From JTS-RE37 sp963756115 (GTDB lineage: Bacteria; Bacteroidota; Bacteroidia; Flavobacteriales; Flavobacteriaceae), in NCBI GenBank assembly GCA_963756115.1, contig CAVWMN010000003.1, positions 496,001-560,000 of the forward strand: DNA of 64,000 nucleotides, written 5' to 3'. The stretch's first letter is position 1. Each line of letters opens with the position of its first letter. The notes under the pieces are model-generated. The model saw only the letters and a program-made list of their open reading frames with translations. It did no database searches and was not told the origin of the DNA. Positions 35,450-44,539 of the stretch are shown in pieces. A program made the position numbers and the translations under genes.

Positions 35450-37680
35450 GCAAGAACATCAATGTAGCCCTCATTGGTAATCCGAATACAGGGAAGACCT
35501 CCGTTTTCAATGCACTGACCGGCCTCAAACAGAAAGTAGGCAACTACCCGGGCATCACGGTTGAAAAAAAAGAAGGGATCTGTAAACTCCCCCGCGGTGT
35601 AAAAGCCCATATCCTCGACCTGCCCGGGACCTACAGCCTCAATACCACTTCCCTGGATGAAAGCGTTGTCGTGGAGCTGCTGCTCAACAAAAACGACAAG
35701 GACTTTCCGGATGTGGCCGTGGTGGTAAGTGATGTGGAGAATTTAAAGCGCAATTTACTGTTGTTCACGCAGATAAAGGACCTGAAGATCCCCGCCATCC
35801 TGGTGATCAACATGGCTGACCGCATGCCCCGAAAAGGCATTTCCCTCGATATTGAACTTCTTGAGGAAAAACTCGACACCAGGATAGCCCTGATCAGCAC
35901 CCGGAAAGGTACCGGGATAGAGAAACTGAAGGAACTCATTGCCGACTATAAAAACCTTTCGGTTGCTCAAAATGTGGATAGTACCGTTATAGACCGGGCG
36001 TATTTTGACAGGCTACGGAAAACATTCCCGAAGGAAGACCTCTATAAACTCTGGCTGGTGATAACCCAGGATGTCAATTTTATGCCGATCGAGAAAAAGC
36101 CGGTCAAAGACACCAGCTCCTTCGCTACAAAATCCAAATCCGAGCTGAAGCGGCTGCAGCAAAAGGAAACGATCCTGAGGTACCAGTTCATCAACGGCAT
36201 CCTCAAGGAAACCTATAAGGTGGATCTAAATGCCGCCAAGGGCCTCCGGGCCAGCTTTGACAAGATCCTTACCCATAAGGTTTTCGGTTATGTTATTTTC
36301 ATGATCATCCTGCTCACGATCTTCCAGGCGATCTATGACTGGAGCAGCTACCCCATGGACTTTATCGATGAACAATTTGCCATTGCCAGTGAATGGGTGA
36401 AAACTACACTGCCAGAAGGCGTATTTACAAACCTCATTGCCGAGGGCATCCTCGCTGGCATTGGGGGTATTGTCATTTTTATCCCCCAGATCGCCTTTTT
36501 GTTCCTCTTCATAGCACTCCTGGAAGAATCGGGGTATATGAGCCGTGTGGTATTCCTGATGGACCGGTTGATGCGCCCCTTTGGCCTCAGTGGCAAGAGT
36601 GTGGTGCCGCTGATCTCCGGCACCGCCTGCGCCATTCCCGCGGTGATGGCTACCCGGAATATCGAAAACTGGAAGGAAAGGCTGATCACCATCCTGGTAA
36701 CCCCTTTTACAACCTGCTCTGCCCGACTCCCCGTATACCTTATTATCATTGCACTCGTAATCCCTGAAGGCCGTTTTATGGGCCTGAGCTACCAGGCCCT
36801 GACACTCATGTTCCTCTACCTCATTGGATTTGGGGCGGCTATTATTTCGGCCATGATCCTGAACAGGATATTGAATATCCGGAGCCGGACGTTCTTTGTG
36901 ATGGAAATGCCCAATTACAAAATGCCGCTGTTCAAAAATGTGGCGTATACCGTAATAGAAAAGACCAAAAGTTTTGTCTATGGGGCAGGGAAAATCATAT
37001 TGGCCATTTCAGTGATCCTCTGGTTCCTCGGCACGAATGGGTATTCGGATGATTTCAGGAATGCGGAGACCATTGTTAAAAATAAGATCAGGGAGCAGGG
37101 GTTTACGGAATACAACCAAAATACGATCGGGTACAAACTGAAAGCCTACGAGCAACACCTGCAGGATACGATGCCTGCAGATGACCGGCCGGCCCAAATC
37201 GCACTACAGGATTCGCTGGAGATCAAACGGGCTGAACTTACAGAGAAGGCAGAAAACCAGGAAGTGGCAGGATACAGGCTCGAAAAATCCTATATTGGCC
37301 TTATGGGAAAAGCCATCGAGCCCATTGTGCAACCCCTTGGCTATGACTGGAAGATAGGGATCGCTGTGCTGACCTCCTTCGCGGCGCGGGAAGTGTTCGT
37401 GGGGACACTGGCCACTATTTATAGTGTAGGCAACGATGAAGAAAATACGATCAAGAACAGGATGGCTGCCGAGGTCAACCCCCGGACCAAAAAACCGCTG
37501 TTCAACCTGGCCTCAGGAATTTCCCTGCTGCTGTTCTATGCTTTTGCCATGCAATGTATGAGCACCCTGGCCGTAGTAAAAAAAGAAACCAACAGTTGGA
37601 AATGGCCCGTCGCCCAATTGGTATTAATGAGCGTTTTTGCGTATATTGTAGCATTGATCGCCTACCAGTTATTAAAGTAG
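35446..37680 (+). CDS. feoB: FeoB, ferrous iron transporter
   Basis: 744 aa. The N-terminal GTPase domain has G1 GNPNTGKT (11-18), G3 DLPG near 60 and G4 NMAD near 125. A helical linker follows, then the membrane part with two Gate motifs (GYMSRVVFLMDRLMRPFGLSG; FTTCSARLPVY) and a C-terminal core. It moves Fe2+ into the cytoplasm. A loop of about 60 charged residues at 540-600 (AEDRPAQIA-type segment) is typical of Bacteroidota FeoB. It is between feoA and a small Cys-rich protein, so this is a feoA-feoB-feoC-like operon. Confidence 0.96.
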   Translation: MSKNINVALIGNPNTGKTSVFNALTGLKQKVGNYPGITVEKKEGICKLPRGVKAHILDLPGTYSLNTTSLDESVVVELLLNKNDKDFPDVAVVVSDVENLKRNLLLFTQIKDLKIPAILVINMADRMPRKGISLDIELLEEKLDTRIALISTRKGTGIEKLKELIADYKNLSVAQNVDSTVIDRAYFDRLRKTFPKEDLYKLWLVITQDVNFMPIEKKPVKDTSSFATKSKSELKRLQQKETILRYQFINGILKETYKVDLNAAKGLRASFDKILTHKVFGYVIFMIILLTIFQAIYDWSSYPMDFIDEQFAIASEWVKTTLPEGVFTNLIAEGILAGIGGIVIFIPQIAFLFLFIALLEESGYMSRVVFLMDRLMRPFGLSGKSVVPLISGTACAIPAVMATRNIENWKERLITILVTPFTTCSARLPVYLIIIALVIPEGRFMGLSYQALTLMFLYLIGFGAAIISAMILNRILNIRSRTFFVMEMPNYKMPLFKNVAYTVIEKTKSFVYGAGKIILAISVILWFLGTNGYSDDFRNAETIVKNKIREQGFTEYNQNTIGYKLKAYEQHLQDTMPADDRPAQIALQDSLEIKRAELTEKAENQEVAGYRLEKSYIGLMGKAIEPIVQPLGYDWKIGIAVLTSFAAREVFVGTLATIYSVGNDEENTIKNRMAAEVNPRTKKPLFNLASGISLLLFYAFAMQCMSTLAVVKKETNSWKWPVAQLVLMSVFAYIVALIAYQLLK

Positions 37681-37708
37681 GGCGCGATCTAATTAAGTAA
37701 GTAAAAGA

Positions 37709-37858
37709 ATGATAACCTTTCAGAGCATTTTGGTTTATATAACACTGGCAGTTGCCGTGGGCTATATCGCAAAAAAATTCTTCCTCCCCCGAAAACTGTT
37801 CGCCTCCAAACGGGGCAAGTCCCACGGCTGCGGCCAGGACGACTGCGGCTGCCATTAG
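37709..37858 (+). CDS. FeoB-associated Cys-rich membrane protein
   Basis: 49 aa, starting 28 bp after feoB. One membrane helix (ILVYITLAVAVGYIAKKFF, about 6-24) is followed by a basic stretch and a C-terminal cluster HGCGQDDCGCH. Small FeoB-associated proteins of this shape occur after feoB in Bacteroidota. They may bind iron or an Fe-S cluster and regulate FeoB; this is inferred. Confidence 0.85.
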   Translation: MITFQSILVYITLAVAVGYIAKKFFLPRKLFASKRGKSHGCGQDDCGCH

Positions 37859-38023
37859 GGGATTCCGCGCCTTTGGCCCTATCCGGTACCCTCCGTTTTC
37901 TCACGTGTATACTTCATTTTAGACCTGTCCTTTCCACACAGCGACAGATTTTTTATCCCCCTGCTGTAACCTTTTGTATTTTTCAGACTATATACTAATG
38001 AACACAAACGAATACGCAATTTC

Positions 38024-38548
38024 TTGAAAGATCTGACCGACGAGGAATTAATGGCAAGGGTGGCTTCCGGAAACCTGGAAGCGCTAAAATTTCTCTTCGA
38101 GAGACACCATAAGCATGTGTATAATTTTTTGTGTAAAATGTCCGGGGACCCCGAATTGAGCGAGGATATTACGCAGGATGTGTTTTATAAGATTCTGAAA
38201 TACAGGGAATCCTATAACAATGGGAAATTTATTTCCTGGCTGTTCACCATTGCCCGGAATAACCTGGCATCCCATTACAAGAACCGGGGTCCACATCCTA
38301 TAGGCATGGACCAGGTTGGGAACTCGCTACAGGCGGATGAAGACAGCAGGGCAGAAGAAAATTCACAATTGCAGCTGGCCCTGAGCAGGCTGAACCCCGC
38401 TGACAGGGAATTGCTGATCCTGAACAGGCTGCAGGATATAAAATACCGGGAACTGGCAGAGATCATGGGGTCGACCACCGGGGCCATCAAAACAAAAGTC
38501 AGCCGGGCCCTTCAAAAACTGAAGATACTCTATTTTGAAAATGTGTAA
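38024..38548 (+). CDS. ECF-type RNA polymerase sigma factor
   Basis: 174 aa from a TTG at 38024. Region 2 starts at once (LTDEELMARVASGNLEAL...LSEDITQDVFYKIL) and region 4 ends it (LNPADRELLILNRLQDIKYRELAEIMGSTTGAIKTKVSRALQKLK), so a later ATG would truncate region 2. A 9-codon frame ATG...TGA at 37998-38027 ends on the sigma start (TTGA overlap) and may couple translation. It heads an operon with its anti-sigma factor and two DUF4097-like proteins. The promoters it controls are unknown; autoregulation is usual. Confidence 0.92.
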   Translation: MKDLTDEELMARVASGNLEALKFLFERHHKHVYNFLCKMSGDPELSEDITQDVFYKILKYRESYNNGKFISWLFTIARNNLASHYKNRGPHPIGMDQVGNSLQADEDSRAEENSQLQLALSRLNPADRELLILNRLQDIKYRELAEIMGSTTGAIKTKVSRALQKLKILYFENV

Positions 38549-38550
38549 AC

Positions 38551-39339
38551 ATGGAAGATAAACACGTTAGAAACTTGCTGCCCGAATATATAGACGGGGT
38601 CCTGGAAAAATCCCGGCAAAAAGCGGTGGCATTACATCTGGACAGCTGCAGTGACTGCCGGCGGGAATGGGACCAATTGCGAACGCTCCTGAAGGCGTTT
38701 GACGAGGAGGAAAAAGAAGTTCCGGGCGAACGCCTGAGAAGCAACTTTTACGCTTTGCTGGAACGGGAAATGGCATCGTCAAAAAAAGTCATCCCTTTAC
38801 GAATCCAATCCACCCCCATCCGGGCTACAGCGCTTTTAAAAGTAGCGGCAGGGGTTGCTTTACTGATAGGCGCCTTCTTCCTGGGTAAATACGAGCAGCA
38901 ACAACGTACGGGCACCACCATTAGGGCCCTGGTTGCACAATCCAATGACATGCGGCAAACCGCCATGCTGTCACTGCTCGGGAACCGGTCGGCCAGCAAA
39001 CGGATACAAGGGGTAAATTATATTGAGGAATTCAGTGATCCGGATAAAACTATCATGGAAGCCCTGATCCGCAGGATGATCCTGGATGATAATACCAATG
39101 TGCGCCTGGCGGCAGTGGATGCGCTGCAGCAGTTCAAAACTTCCCCTGGGGTTACAGCATCCTACATTAAGGCATTGGAAACGGAAAAGGAACCGGCGGT
39201 CCAACTGGCATTGATCAGGATCCTGGTAAGCCTCCGTGAAAAAAAGGCGGTGCCCCCTATGCAAAAGCTGCTGGAAAATACGGATACCGAAAACTTTATA
39301 AAAGAACAAATCAAATCACTTTTACCCACCCTTGTATAA
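38551..39339 (+). CDS. Membrane anti-sigma factor with zinc-finger head and HEAT-repeat tail
   Basis: 262 aa starting 2 bp after the sigma gene. A zf-HC2 anti-sigma motif H29-x3-C33-x2-C36 lies at the N-terminus, one membrane helix at about 91-112 (LLKVAAGVALLIGAFFLG), and the periplasmic part has HEAT-type repeats (ALIRRMILDDNTNVRLAAVDALQQF; LALIRILVSLREKKAVPPMQKLL). The head should bind and hold the sigma factor; the HEAT part may sense an envelope signal or partner. Release by RseP-type cleavage (gene at 32862) is plausible from family knowledge only. Confidence 0.87.
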   Translation: MEDKHVRNLLPEYIDGVLEKSRQKAVALHLDSCSDCRREWDQLRTLLKAFDEEEKEVPGERLRSNFYALLEREMASSKKVIPLRIQSTPIRATALLKVAAGVALLIGAFFLGKYEQQQRTGTTIRALVAQSNDMRQTAMLSLLGNRSASKRIQGVNYIEEFSDPDKTIMEALIRRMILDDNTNVRLAAVDALQQFKTSPGVTASYIKALETEKEPAVQLALIRILVSLREKKAVPPMQKLLENTDTENFIKEQIKSLLPTLV

Positions 39340-39357
39340 CGATCAAAACTCAGACAG

Positions 39358-40113
39358 ATGAAACAATTTATACTTTTTTGCTTTTGTTGCCTCATAACTG
39401 TAATGGCAGGCGCCCAGGAATTCACCCAGTCACTGGAAGGGGCGGAATGGGTCAAAATAGAATCCAAAGCCCGGATCCGGGTAAAGGCCCACGATAAAAG
39501 TCAGCTACTGATCAAAACCGGTTCCAAAGCAGCGATCCCGGCCAGGGCAGCCGGCTTAAAACTCGTAGGTGAAGGAGGTCCGGACAATACGGAGGTCGGG
39601 TTCTATGTAGCCCGGGAAGGCAATAATCTTATCATCAGGAACCTTAGGAAATCAGAAAATGAAACTGCGGAAATATACCTCCCTGCCAACCAGAACATTT
39701 CCATCTTATGCGATGGGTTGAACGATTTGGAGGTCGAAGGTTTTTCCGGCGAAATTGAAGCCAGTTCCGAGGTTACCGGAAATATCACGATGACCAACGT
39801 TACAGGACCCCTCACCGTGGATTCCAATACCGGGACGGTGTCGGTAACTTTCGGGAAGGTAAGCCAATCTTCACCTATCTCCATTTCCACGGCAACCGGG
39901 GAGATTGACGTAACCCTTCCAAGGGATACCGCGGCGGACCTTACCCTTCAATCCACTATGGGCGAGATCTATTCCAATTTTGAACTGAACGTACCCGACA
40001 AGGATGGGCTGAAAGCTATTTCATCCCAAAAAGTGAACGGCTCCATCAACAAAGGAGGTGTTAAAATTCAATTGAACTCAGCAACCGGCAACATTTACCT
40101 CAGGAAAAAATAA
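39358..40113 (+). CDS. Exported DUF4097-like beta-solenoid protein 1
   Basis: 251 aa, Sec signal to about residue 20 (LITVMAGAQ). The mature protein is made of short strands with repeated ITMTNVTGPLTVDSNTG, SISTATGEIDVTLP and IQLNSATGNIYLRKK motifs, the pattern of DUF4097 adhesin-like beta-helices. It is third in the sigma/anti-sigma operon and 17 bp before a related gene, so the two are probably envelope proteins whose amount is set by that sigma factor. Function unknown. Confidence 0.75.
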   Translation: MKQFILFCFCCLITVMAGAQEFTQSLEGAEWVKIESKARIRVKAHDKSQLLIKTGSKAAIPARAAGLKLVGEGGPDNTEVGFYVAREGNNLIIRNLRKSENETAEIYLPANQNISILCDGLNDLEVEGFSGEIEASSEVTGNITMTNVTGPLTVDSNTGTVSVTFGKVSQSSPISISTATGEIDVTLPRDTAADLTLQSTMGEIYSNFELNVPDKDGLKAISSQKVNGSINKGGVKIQLNSATGNIYLRKK

Positions 40114-40130
40114 TCAAAAAACAATACAGC

Positions 40131-40841
40131 ATGAAAACTTTTAATACGACCCTGTTCCTGGCGCTCATCAGCCTGGGGGTGCAGGCACAAAGGACAATAG
40201 AGAAGGATTTTGATTACAAAGGACAGGTCATAGACCTTGATGTTAAATTCGCCTCGGAGATCGAAGTGAAGACATGGGATACCCCTTCAGTCTATTTCAA
40301 GGCTTCCCTGGAAACCGAGGAGGGGAAGTACCTGGAATATTATGAATTGGATGTGCAGGAAAGCGATCAGGAAATTCAAATTACTGCTAAAGCAGAGCCA
40401 TTGTTCAAAAAGTTCCATGAGGAATGGGAGCGGGAACACCCGGATAAGAAACACAGATCCTATACCGGGGATACGTATGATTTCCAATATATTCTCTATG
40501 TTCCAAAAGGCACCACTTTTAAGGTGAGCAGTATCAACGGCAACTTAACAGCTTCAGAGATAGACGGCGATTTCACGGCAGAGCTTATCAACGGGAACAT
40601 CGCTATTTCTGAATATGCCGGAACCCTCAAACTGAATACGATCAACGGCGAAATAGACCTGAAAATGATGAATACCCGGTTGGTTGCCGAGACCATCCAT
40701 GGCAATATCTACGCAGACGGCAGTATGAAATTAAAGACTACGGACCGTTATATAGGCCAGAAAGTAGAGGGGAATTTTGACAAGGGCACCAGCATCCTGC
40801 TCCTCAATACCATCAACGGGAATATGTACCTGCGGCTTTAG
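40131..40841 (+). CDS. Exported DUF4097-like beta-solenoid protein 2
   Basis: 236 aa, signal peptide to about 19 (LISLGVQAQ). It shows the same strand-turn repeats as its neighbour: SSINGNLTASEIDGDFTAELINGNIAISEYAGTLKLNTINGEIDL. The C-terminus ends with NTINGNMYLRL. Several Gly/Asn-rich turns repeat at about 20-residue spacing. It is last in the sigma operon. Function unknown; a surface or periplasmic scaffold is inferred. Confidence 0.75.
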   Translation: MKTFNTTLFLALISLGVQAQRTIEKDFDYKGQVIDLDVKFASEIEVKTWDTPSVYFKASLETEEGKYLEYYELDVQESDQEIQITAKAEPLFKKFHEEWEREHPDKKHRSYTGDTYDFQYILYVPKGTTFKVSSINGNLTASEIDGDFTAELINGNIAISEYAGTLKLNTINGEIDLKMMNTRLVAETIHGNIYADGSMKLKTTDRYIGQKVEGNFDKGTSILLLNTINGNMYLRL

Positions 40842-40879
40842 GTTTTTTGAAAGGCCAGGGATTATGGCATCCTCCTGCA

Positions 40880-41266
40880 TTACAGGAGGTTCGCGATAAA
40901 GGAATACAGCAGCATTCCCCAGCCCAGCAACAGGGACAACCCCCCGAGTGGGGTAATGGGACCCAATATCCTTATTTTTTTTCCTCTGGAGGCAGCAAAG
41001 TTTAAGCCATAAATACTAAAGGAAAACAGGAAGGTCCCCAGGATAAAGGCATATGCCATATAGGTCTCCAGTGAGGAAGTAAACCCCAGGTTAAAACCCA
41101 GCATCAATAATACCAGGGCATGGTACATCTGATATGTTACCCCGGTTTCAAAGCTTTTAAGCTGGGCCTCACTGAAAGATTTTTTTAAGAAATGCGCCCC
41201 GAATGCCCCGAATAATACAGCCAGAAATCCATAGAGGGCTCCAAACACCTGAACAGTTAAGATCAT
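40880..41266 (-). CDS. DUF423 (YgdD/YwdK-type) small membrane protein
   Basis: 128 aa with four membrane helices. The family signature is at the N-terminus (FGALYGFLAVLFGAFGAHFLKKSFS...FETGVTYQMYHALVLL) and GPITPLGGLSLLLGWG near the end. Length is normal. Function is unknown. It is transcribed towards the sigma operon; a CCTCCTG/CAGGAGG hairpin (40871-40889) overlaps its stop but has no T-run. Confidence 0.85.
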   Translation of the reverse strand: MILTVQVFGALYGFLAVLFGAFGAHFLKKSFSEAQLKSFETGVTYQMYHALVLLMLGFNLGFTSSLETYMAYAFILGTFLFSFSIYGLNFAASRGKKIRILGPITPLGGLSLLLGWGMLLYSFIANLL

Positions 41267-41402
41267 GGTCGTGAATTTAACGCTAAGATAATCACCCGTC
41301 AGCTGTATTTAGGGATACGTGGCAACTAATTGACAGCGTTCGATTCTTCAGGGGGAAAGTCTGATTTTTTAGCAGGGAACAATATGCCTCCCGGGGATTT
41401 CC

Positions 41403-41410
41403 TACCTTTG
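41403..41410 (+). promoter_or_regulatory. TAnnTTTG -7 box for the plug-domain lipoprotein
   Basis: TACCTTTG lies 27 bp before the ATG at 41438, supporting that start over the in-frame ATG at 41330, which would put the promoter inside the gene. Confidence 0.6.
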
Positions 41411-41437
41411 AAACTGCTAAACAAAACATTGGCAAAG

Positions 41438-41839
41438 ATGCTACGGACATACCTTTTACTCAGTCTGCTGATCTGTGCCCTGGCAGCTTGCGGGACTTCC
41501 AAAGCCACGGAACAGGAAAATGGGTCTGTTTCAAAATCCCGCTGGGATAAGAACCGGGGAAACATTACCCTGATCGACCAGATCCGGCAATTGCCGGGTG
41601 TGACCCTCCGCAACGGGGTACCGGTGATCACCAAAGCCACCAATACCATTTATGAATCCGGGTCCCCTGAACCCCTGTATGTGCTCGATGATTATATAGT
41701 GGGCAATTCTTTCCGCGACGTAAGCCAGCTGGTGAACCCGGCCAATATTGAGGATATTGTAACCATTACGGGTCCGGACGCCTCCTTCTATGGCACCCGG
41801 GGGGGCCATGGCGTCATCAGGATAACCACGATCAAGTAG
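41438..41839 (+). CDS. Lipoprotein with a stand-alone TonB-receptor plug domain
   Basis: 133 aa, lipobox ending near C19 (LLICALAACG). The rest resembles only the plug of TonB-dependent receptors: IDQIRQLPGVTLRNGVPVI, PLYVLDDYIVGNSFRDVSQLVNPANIEDIVTITGPDASFYGTRGGHGVIRITT. This matches the VLDG...ANIESIEVLKDA..YGSRGANGVIIITTK pattern of SusC plugs, with no barrel after it. The frame closes cleanly with TAG. Such small plug-domain lipoproteins occur in Bacteroidota; role unknown. It is monocistronic. Confidence 0.8.
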   Translation: MLRTYLLLSLLICALAACGTSKATEQENGSVSKSRWDKNRGNITLIDQIRQLPGVTLRNGVPVITKATNTIYESGSPEPLYVLDDYIVGNSFRDVSQLVNPANIEDIVTITGPDASFYGTRGGHGVIRITTIK

Positions 41840-41939
41840 TACGCAGCATGTACCTGTAAATACTGTGTGAGCCGCAGTTTCCCCCTGGCTTTAAACCATG
41901 TAGGGGAAATGGGGAGGGAGACCTTAGCAACAGCAGGGT

Positions 41940-42323
41940 TTACGGTTTATCATAGAAGAATTGCTCCCGCACGATTTGACCATCTTTCGTTTTGAAGACT
42001 GCGATCTCCGAAGACTTGGATCGTTGTCCCGAAGGTTTGTGGGTCGTATCCATTTCAAATTTTACGGAGAACCAATTATCAGAGATGGTGGGTTCCGATG
42101 CATGGATATGGTGTGCATCAAACGTATCAGCCCACCACTGTGCCTTTTTCATAACGGCATCCATGCCTTCCATCCGGGCCATTTCACTTTGGTCCTCTGT
42201 TTCAATACTTACAATTTCAGGGCTGTACAATTCATGGTACGCTTTCATGTAATCCCCCTTGTTGCACCATTCCACCAAGTGGTTTGCAATTTCTTTGGTG
42301 CTCCTGCTGGCAGTTGTTTCCAT
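41940..42323 (-). CDS. SnoaL/NTF2-like protein
   Basis: 127 aa, no signal peptide. The NTF2-like order is clear: LVEWCNKGDYMKAYHELYSPEIVSIE, then AQWWADTF and WFSVKFEMDTTHK...IVREQFFY. This cone-shaped fold binds small ligands or acts as isomerase or hydrolase in different members, so no reaction can be assigned. It stands alone between the plug lipoprotein and the DUF2141 gene. Confidence 0.75.
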   Translation of the reverse strand: METTASRSTKEIANHLVEWCNKGDYMKAYHELYSPEIVSIETEDQSEMARMEGMDAVMKKAQWWADTFDAHHIHASEPTISDNWFSVKFEMDTTHKPSGQRSKSSEIAVFKTKDGQIVREQFFYDKP

Positions 42324-42486
42324 ATTGTTCTTTTTAAATGATTTATGAACAATAAGTTACAAAAAATACGGGCTCCGATTTTGGCCTTAACAAAAGTTTA
42401 AAACTCCACGCATACCAGCTTGGGTTACTGCAAGGGAAGCCGGATGCGATCAGGAAAGCGATGGAAATGGCCGTGGTATGTCGGCC

Positions 42487-42897
42487 TTATTCGAGGGTAA
42501 CGGTAATCTCGCTATTGGAGGCCAGCGGGATGGTACATTCTTTAAAACTGGGGGGGCCGAAGGTCTTCATCCGGGCATTGGAAAAACCGACATTTTCCCT
42601 GGGCATTCCCAGCCAATTGGTATCCAGGACTTTGTTATTATTCTCATCATGAAAGACGGCCAGGGCATAATTTCCCATGGGAAGGTCATTGATGACCAGA
42701 TGGGTTATTCCCTCTATCGCCTGGGTACTGTCACTCCTGTATACTTTTTCAAATTCCAGGAAACCATCACTTTTATTATAAACAGCATAGCTGATGGTTC
42801 CCTCCGAATTTTTGACGCCCTGTACTTCAATGGACAGGGAGTTTTGTGCGTTGCTTAAAAACGGTAGTGTCAGGCAGATCATTAAAATTAGTTTCAT
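42487..42897 (-). CDS. DUF2141-family exported protein
   Basis: 136 aa from the ATG at 42897, which gives a proper signal peptide (MKLILMICLTLPFLSNAQ). An earlier in-frame start at 43074 would put 59 unconserved residues in front. The mature part has the DUF2141 pattern: LSIEVQGVKNSEGTISYAVYN, LPMGNYALAVFHDENNNKVLDTNWLGMPREN and VGFSNA. These are small beta-sandwich proteins of unknown function. The neighbour at 43079 is on the same strand. Confidence 0.8.
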   Translation of the reverse strand: MKLILMICLTLPFLSNAQNSLSIEVQGVKNSEGTISYAVYNKSDGFLEFEKVYRSDSTQAIEGITHLVINDLPMGNYALAVFHDENNNKVLDTNWLGMPRENVGFSNARMKTFGPPSFKECTIPLASNSEITVTLE

Positions 42898-43078
42898 AGT
42901 TCCGGGGTTCCACTCGGGAGTATAACTCACAATAAGTATTAAAAGTATGTATTGGTTGTCATTTTTGCAAGGTGTAAACGGAAAATGGGAAATTGCTTTC
43001 CCGGGCGTACCCGCAAACAGCATGTTACATCTTAAAAGCAATGCGGATAGCTTTTCAGAACCAGCATGTATCAACGGG

Positions 43079-43516
43079 TTATTTCTCCTGGGTGGACCGC
43101 ACTGAATCTATTTTATGTTCGAGGAAATCAAACATAGCTGCGGTCTCCAGGGAATCCGAAAAATTGAGGTACAGCAACAGGGAATCATGGTGCACGATCC
43201 GGATCTTGGGGTTCATCAGGTTATCTACATACACAGACACCCGGTTCTCCGGATTGACAGAATCCTTAAAAACGCCTTTTTCCATTTCCCAGGCAGAAAA
43301 TCCGTGTACCCTTTCCATATGTGGGATCCGGGGCACCATTTTAACACTGTCCAGCTCGGAATAGTTCAGTTCGGTTTTATAGACTCCGGAGAGGATGCGG
43401 AGCCTGTCATTTTTGGATTTGGTCCAGTTTTTTGCATGTGCCAGGAAGGCCAGCACACAAATGATAAGGGTAATTATGATCACCAAATTCCACACCCAGT
43501 GCCGTTTCTTTTTCAT
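43079..43516 (-). CDS. Uncharacterised membrane-anchored protein
   Basis: 145 aa. One N-terminal membrane segment (WNLVIIITLIICVLAFLAHA, about 9-28) is followed by about 115 residues of mixed strands and loops (VYKTELNYSELDSVKMVPRI, VSVYVDNLMNPKIRIVHHDS). I do not recognise a family. Probably a periplasmic domain on an inner-membrane anchor. No operon partner is evident; the next gene on the strand starts 182 bp later. Confidence 0.55.
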   Translation of the reverse strand: MKKKRHWVWNLVIIITLIICVLAFLAHAKNWTKSKNDRLRILSGVYKTELNYSELDSVKMVPRIPHMERVHGFSAWEMEKGVFKDSVNPENRVSVYVDNLMNPKIRIVHHDSLLLYLNFSDSLETAAMFDFLEHKIDSVRSTQEK

Positions 43517-43707
43517 GTGTATCTGAAGTACGTGAGTTGTTCTGTTTCCGTAAAGTACGAATGGTACTAATCAAAACGAAATCCAGGCCATAAAATTACT
43601 GCCCGGACCGATATTTTGTGCCGAAAATTCCTTTTCCTCCTAATTTCCCGGGTAGCGAATGGGGTTAAGCCAATAATTTCCTGCTTCCCCGACGCCAACT
43701 GTGAATA

Positions 43708-44529
43708 TCAACCCAGTCCCACATCCAGCGCCATCATAATGATAAAGCCCCCGATAAAACCCATGGTGGCAATATCCGTGTACTTGTCTTGCTGGGTTTC
43801 GGGGATCACTTCCTCCACGACCACAAAAATCATGGCACCGGCTGCAAAAGAAAGGGCATAGGGCAGTATTGGCTGGAAGGTTAGTACCGCCCAGGCACCC
43901 AGGACAGCTGCAATGGGTTCCACGATGGCAGAGGCCTGCCCATACAAAAAGCTTTTTGACCTGCTCAGGCCTTGTCGCCGCAGCGGCATGGCTACAGCGA
44001 ACCCTTCGGGAAAATTCTGTAACCCAATGCCCAGGGCCAGGGCCACGGCGCCCCCGATGGATGCGCCTTCAAAGCCGGCGGCTACCCCACCAAACAAAAC
44101 CCCTACCGCCAGGCCTTCCGGGATATTGTGGAGGGTGATGGCCAGGGTGAGGAGGGTGGTCCGGTGCCAGGGGGTTTTGATCCCTTCCTTTTCACTTTCC
44201 TTGAAATTGATATGTAAATGGGGCAGGATCTTGTCCAGTCCGAATATAAAAGCCGCCCCTGCAAGGAACCCGACCGCTGCCGGGATCACCTTCACAAAAC
44301 CGTCCCCCGGGCTCATCTCTATACCGGGTGCCAGCAGGCTCCAGAAACTGGCGGCTACCATAACCCCCCCGGTAAAACCCAGCATACCGTCCAGGACAGC
44401 CCTGTTCATGGTCTTAAAAAGGAATACCAGGGCAGCACCCGCAGCAGTGAGTCCCCAGGTAAAGAGGGTAGCATAGAGCGCTGCTAAAATAGGATCGATC
44501 GATTCGAAATAAAGGATAACATCTTCCAT
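43708..44529 (-). CDS. ZIP-family metal transporter (GufA-like)
   Basis: 273 aa with about eight membrane helices. The two metal-site motifs are present: HNIPEGLAVGVLFGG and GIGLQNFPEGFAVAMPLRR, as is the loop rich in His/Asp ahead of them (HLHINFKESEKEG). ZIP proteins carry Zn2+, Mn2+ or Fe2+ into the cytoplasm. It lies downstream of a DtxR/MntR-type regulator on the same strand, with a gene remnant between, so it probably belongs to the metal regulon. Confidence 0.88.
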   Translation of the reverse strand: MEDVILYFESIDPILAALYATLFTWGLTAAGAALVFLFKTMNRAVLDGMLGFTGGVMVAASFWSLLAPGIEMSPGDGFVKVIPAAVGFLAGAAFIFGLDKILPHLHINFKESEKEGIKTPWHRTTLLTLAITLHNIPEGLAVGVLFGGVAAGFEGASIGGAVALALGIGLQNFPEGFAVAMPLRRQGLSRSKSFLYGQASAIVEPIAAVLGAWAVLTFQPILPYALSFAAGAMIFVVVEEVIPETQQDKYTDIATMGFIGGFIIMMALDVGLG

Positions 44530-44539
44530 TGTATATTAG

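Noticed and set aside
40871..40889. CCTCCTG/CAGGAGG hairpin as a terminator for DUF423 or the sigma operon
   Set aside because: No T-run follows on either side, and the stem overlaps the DUF423 stop codon.
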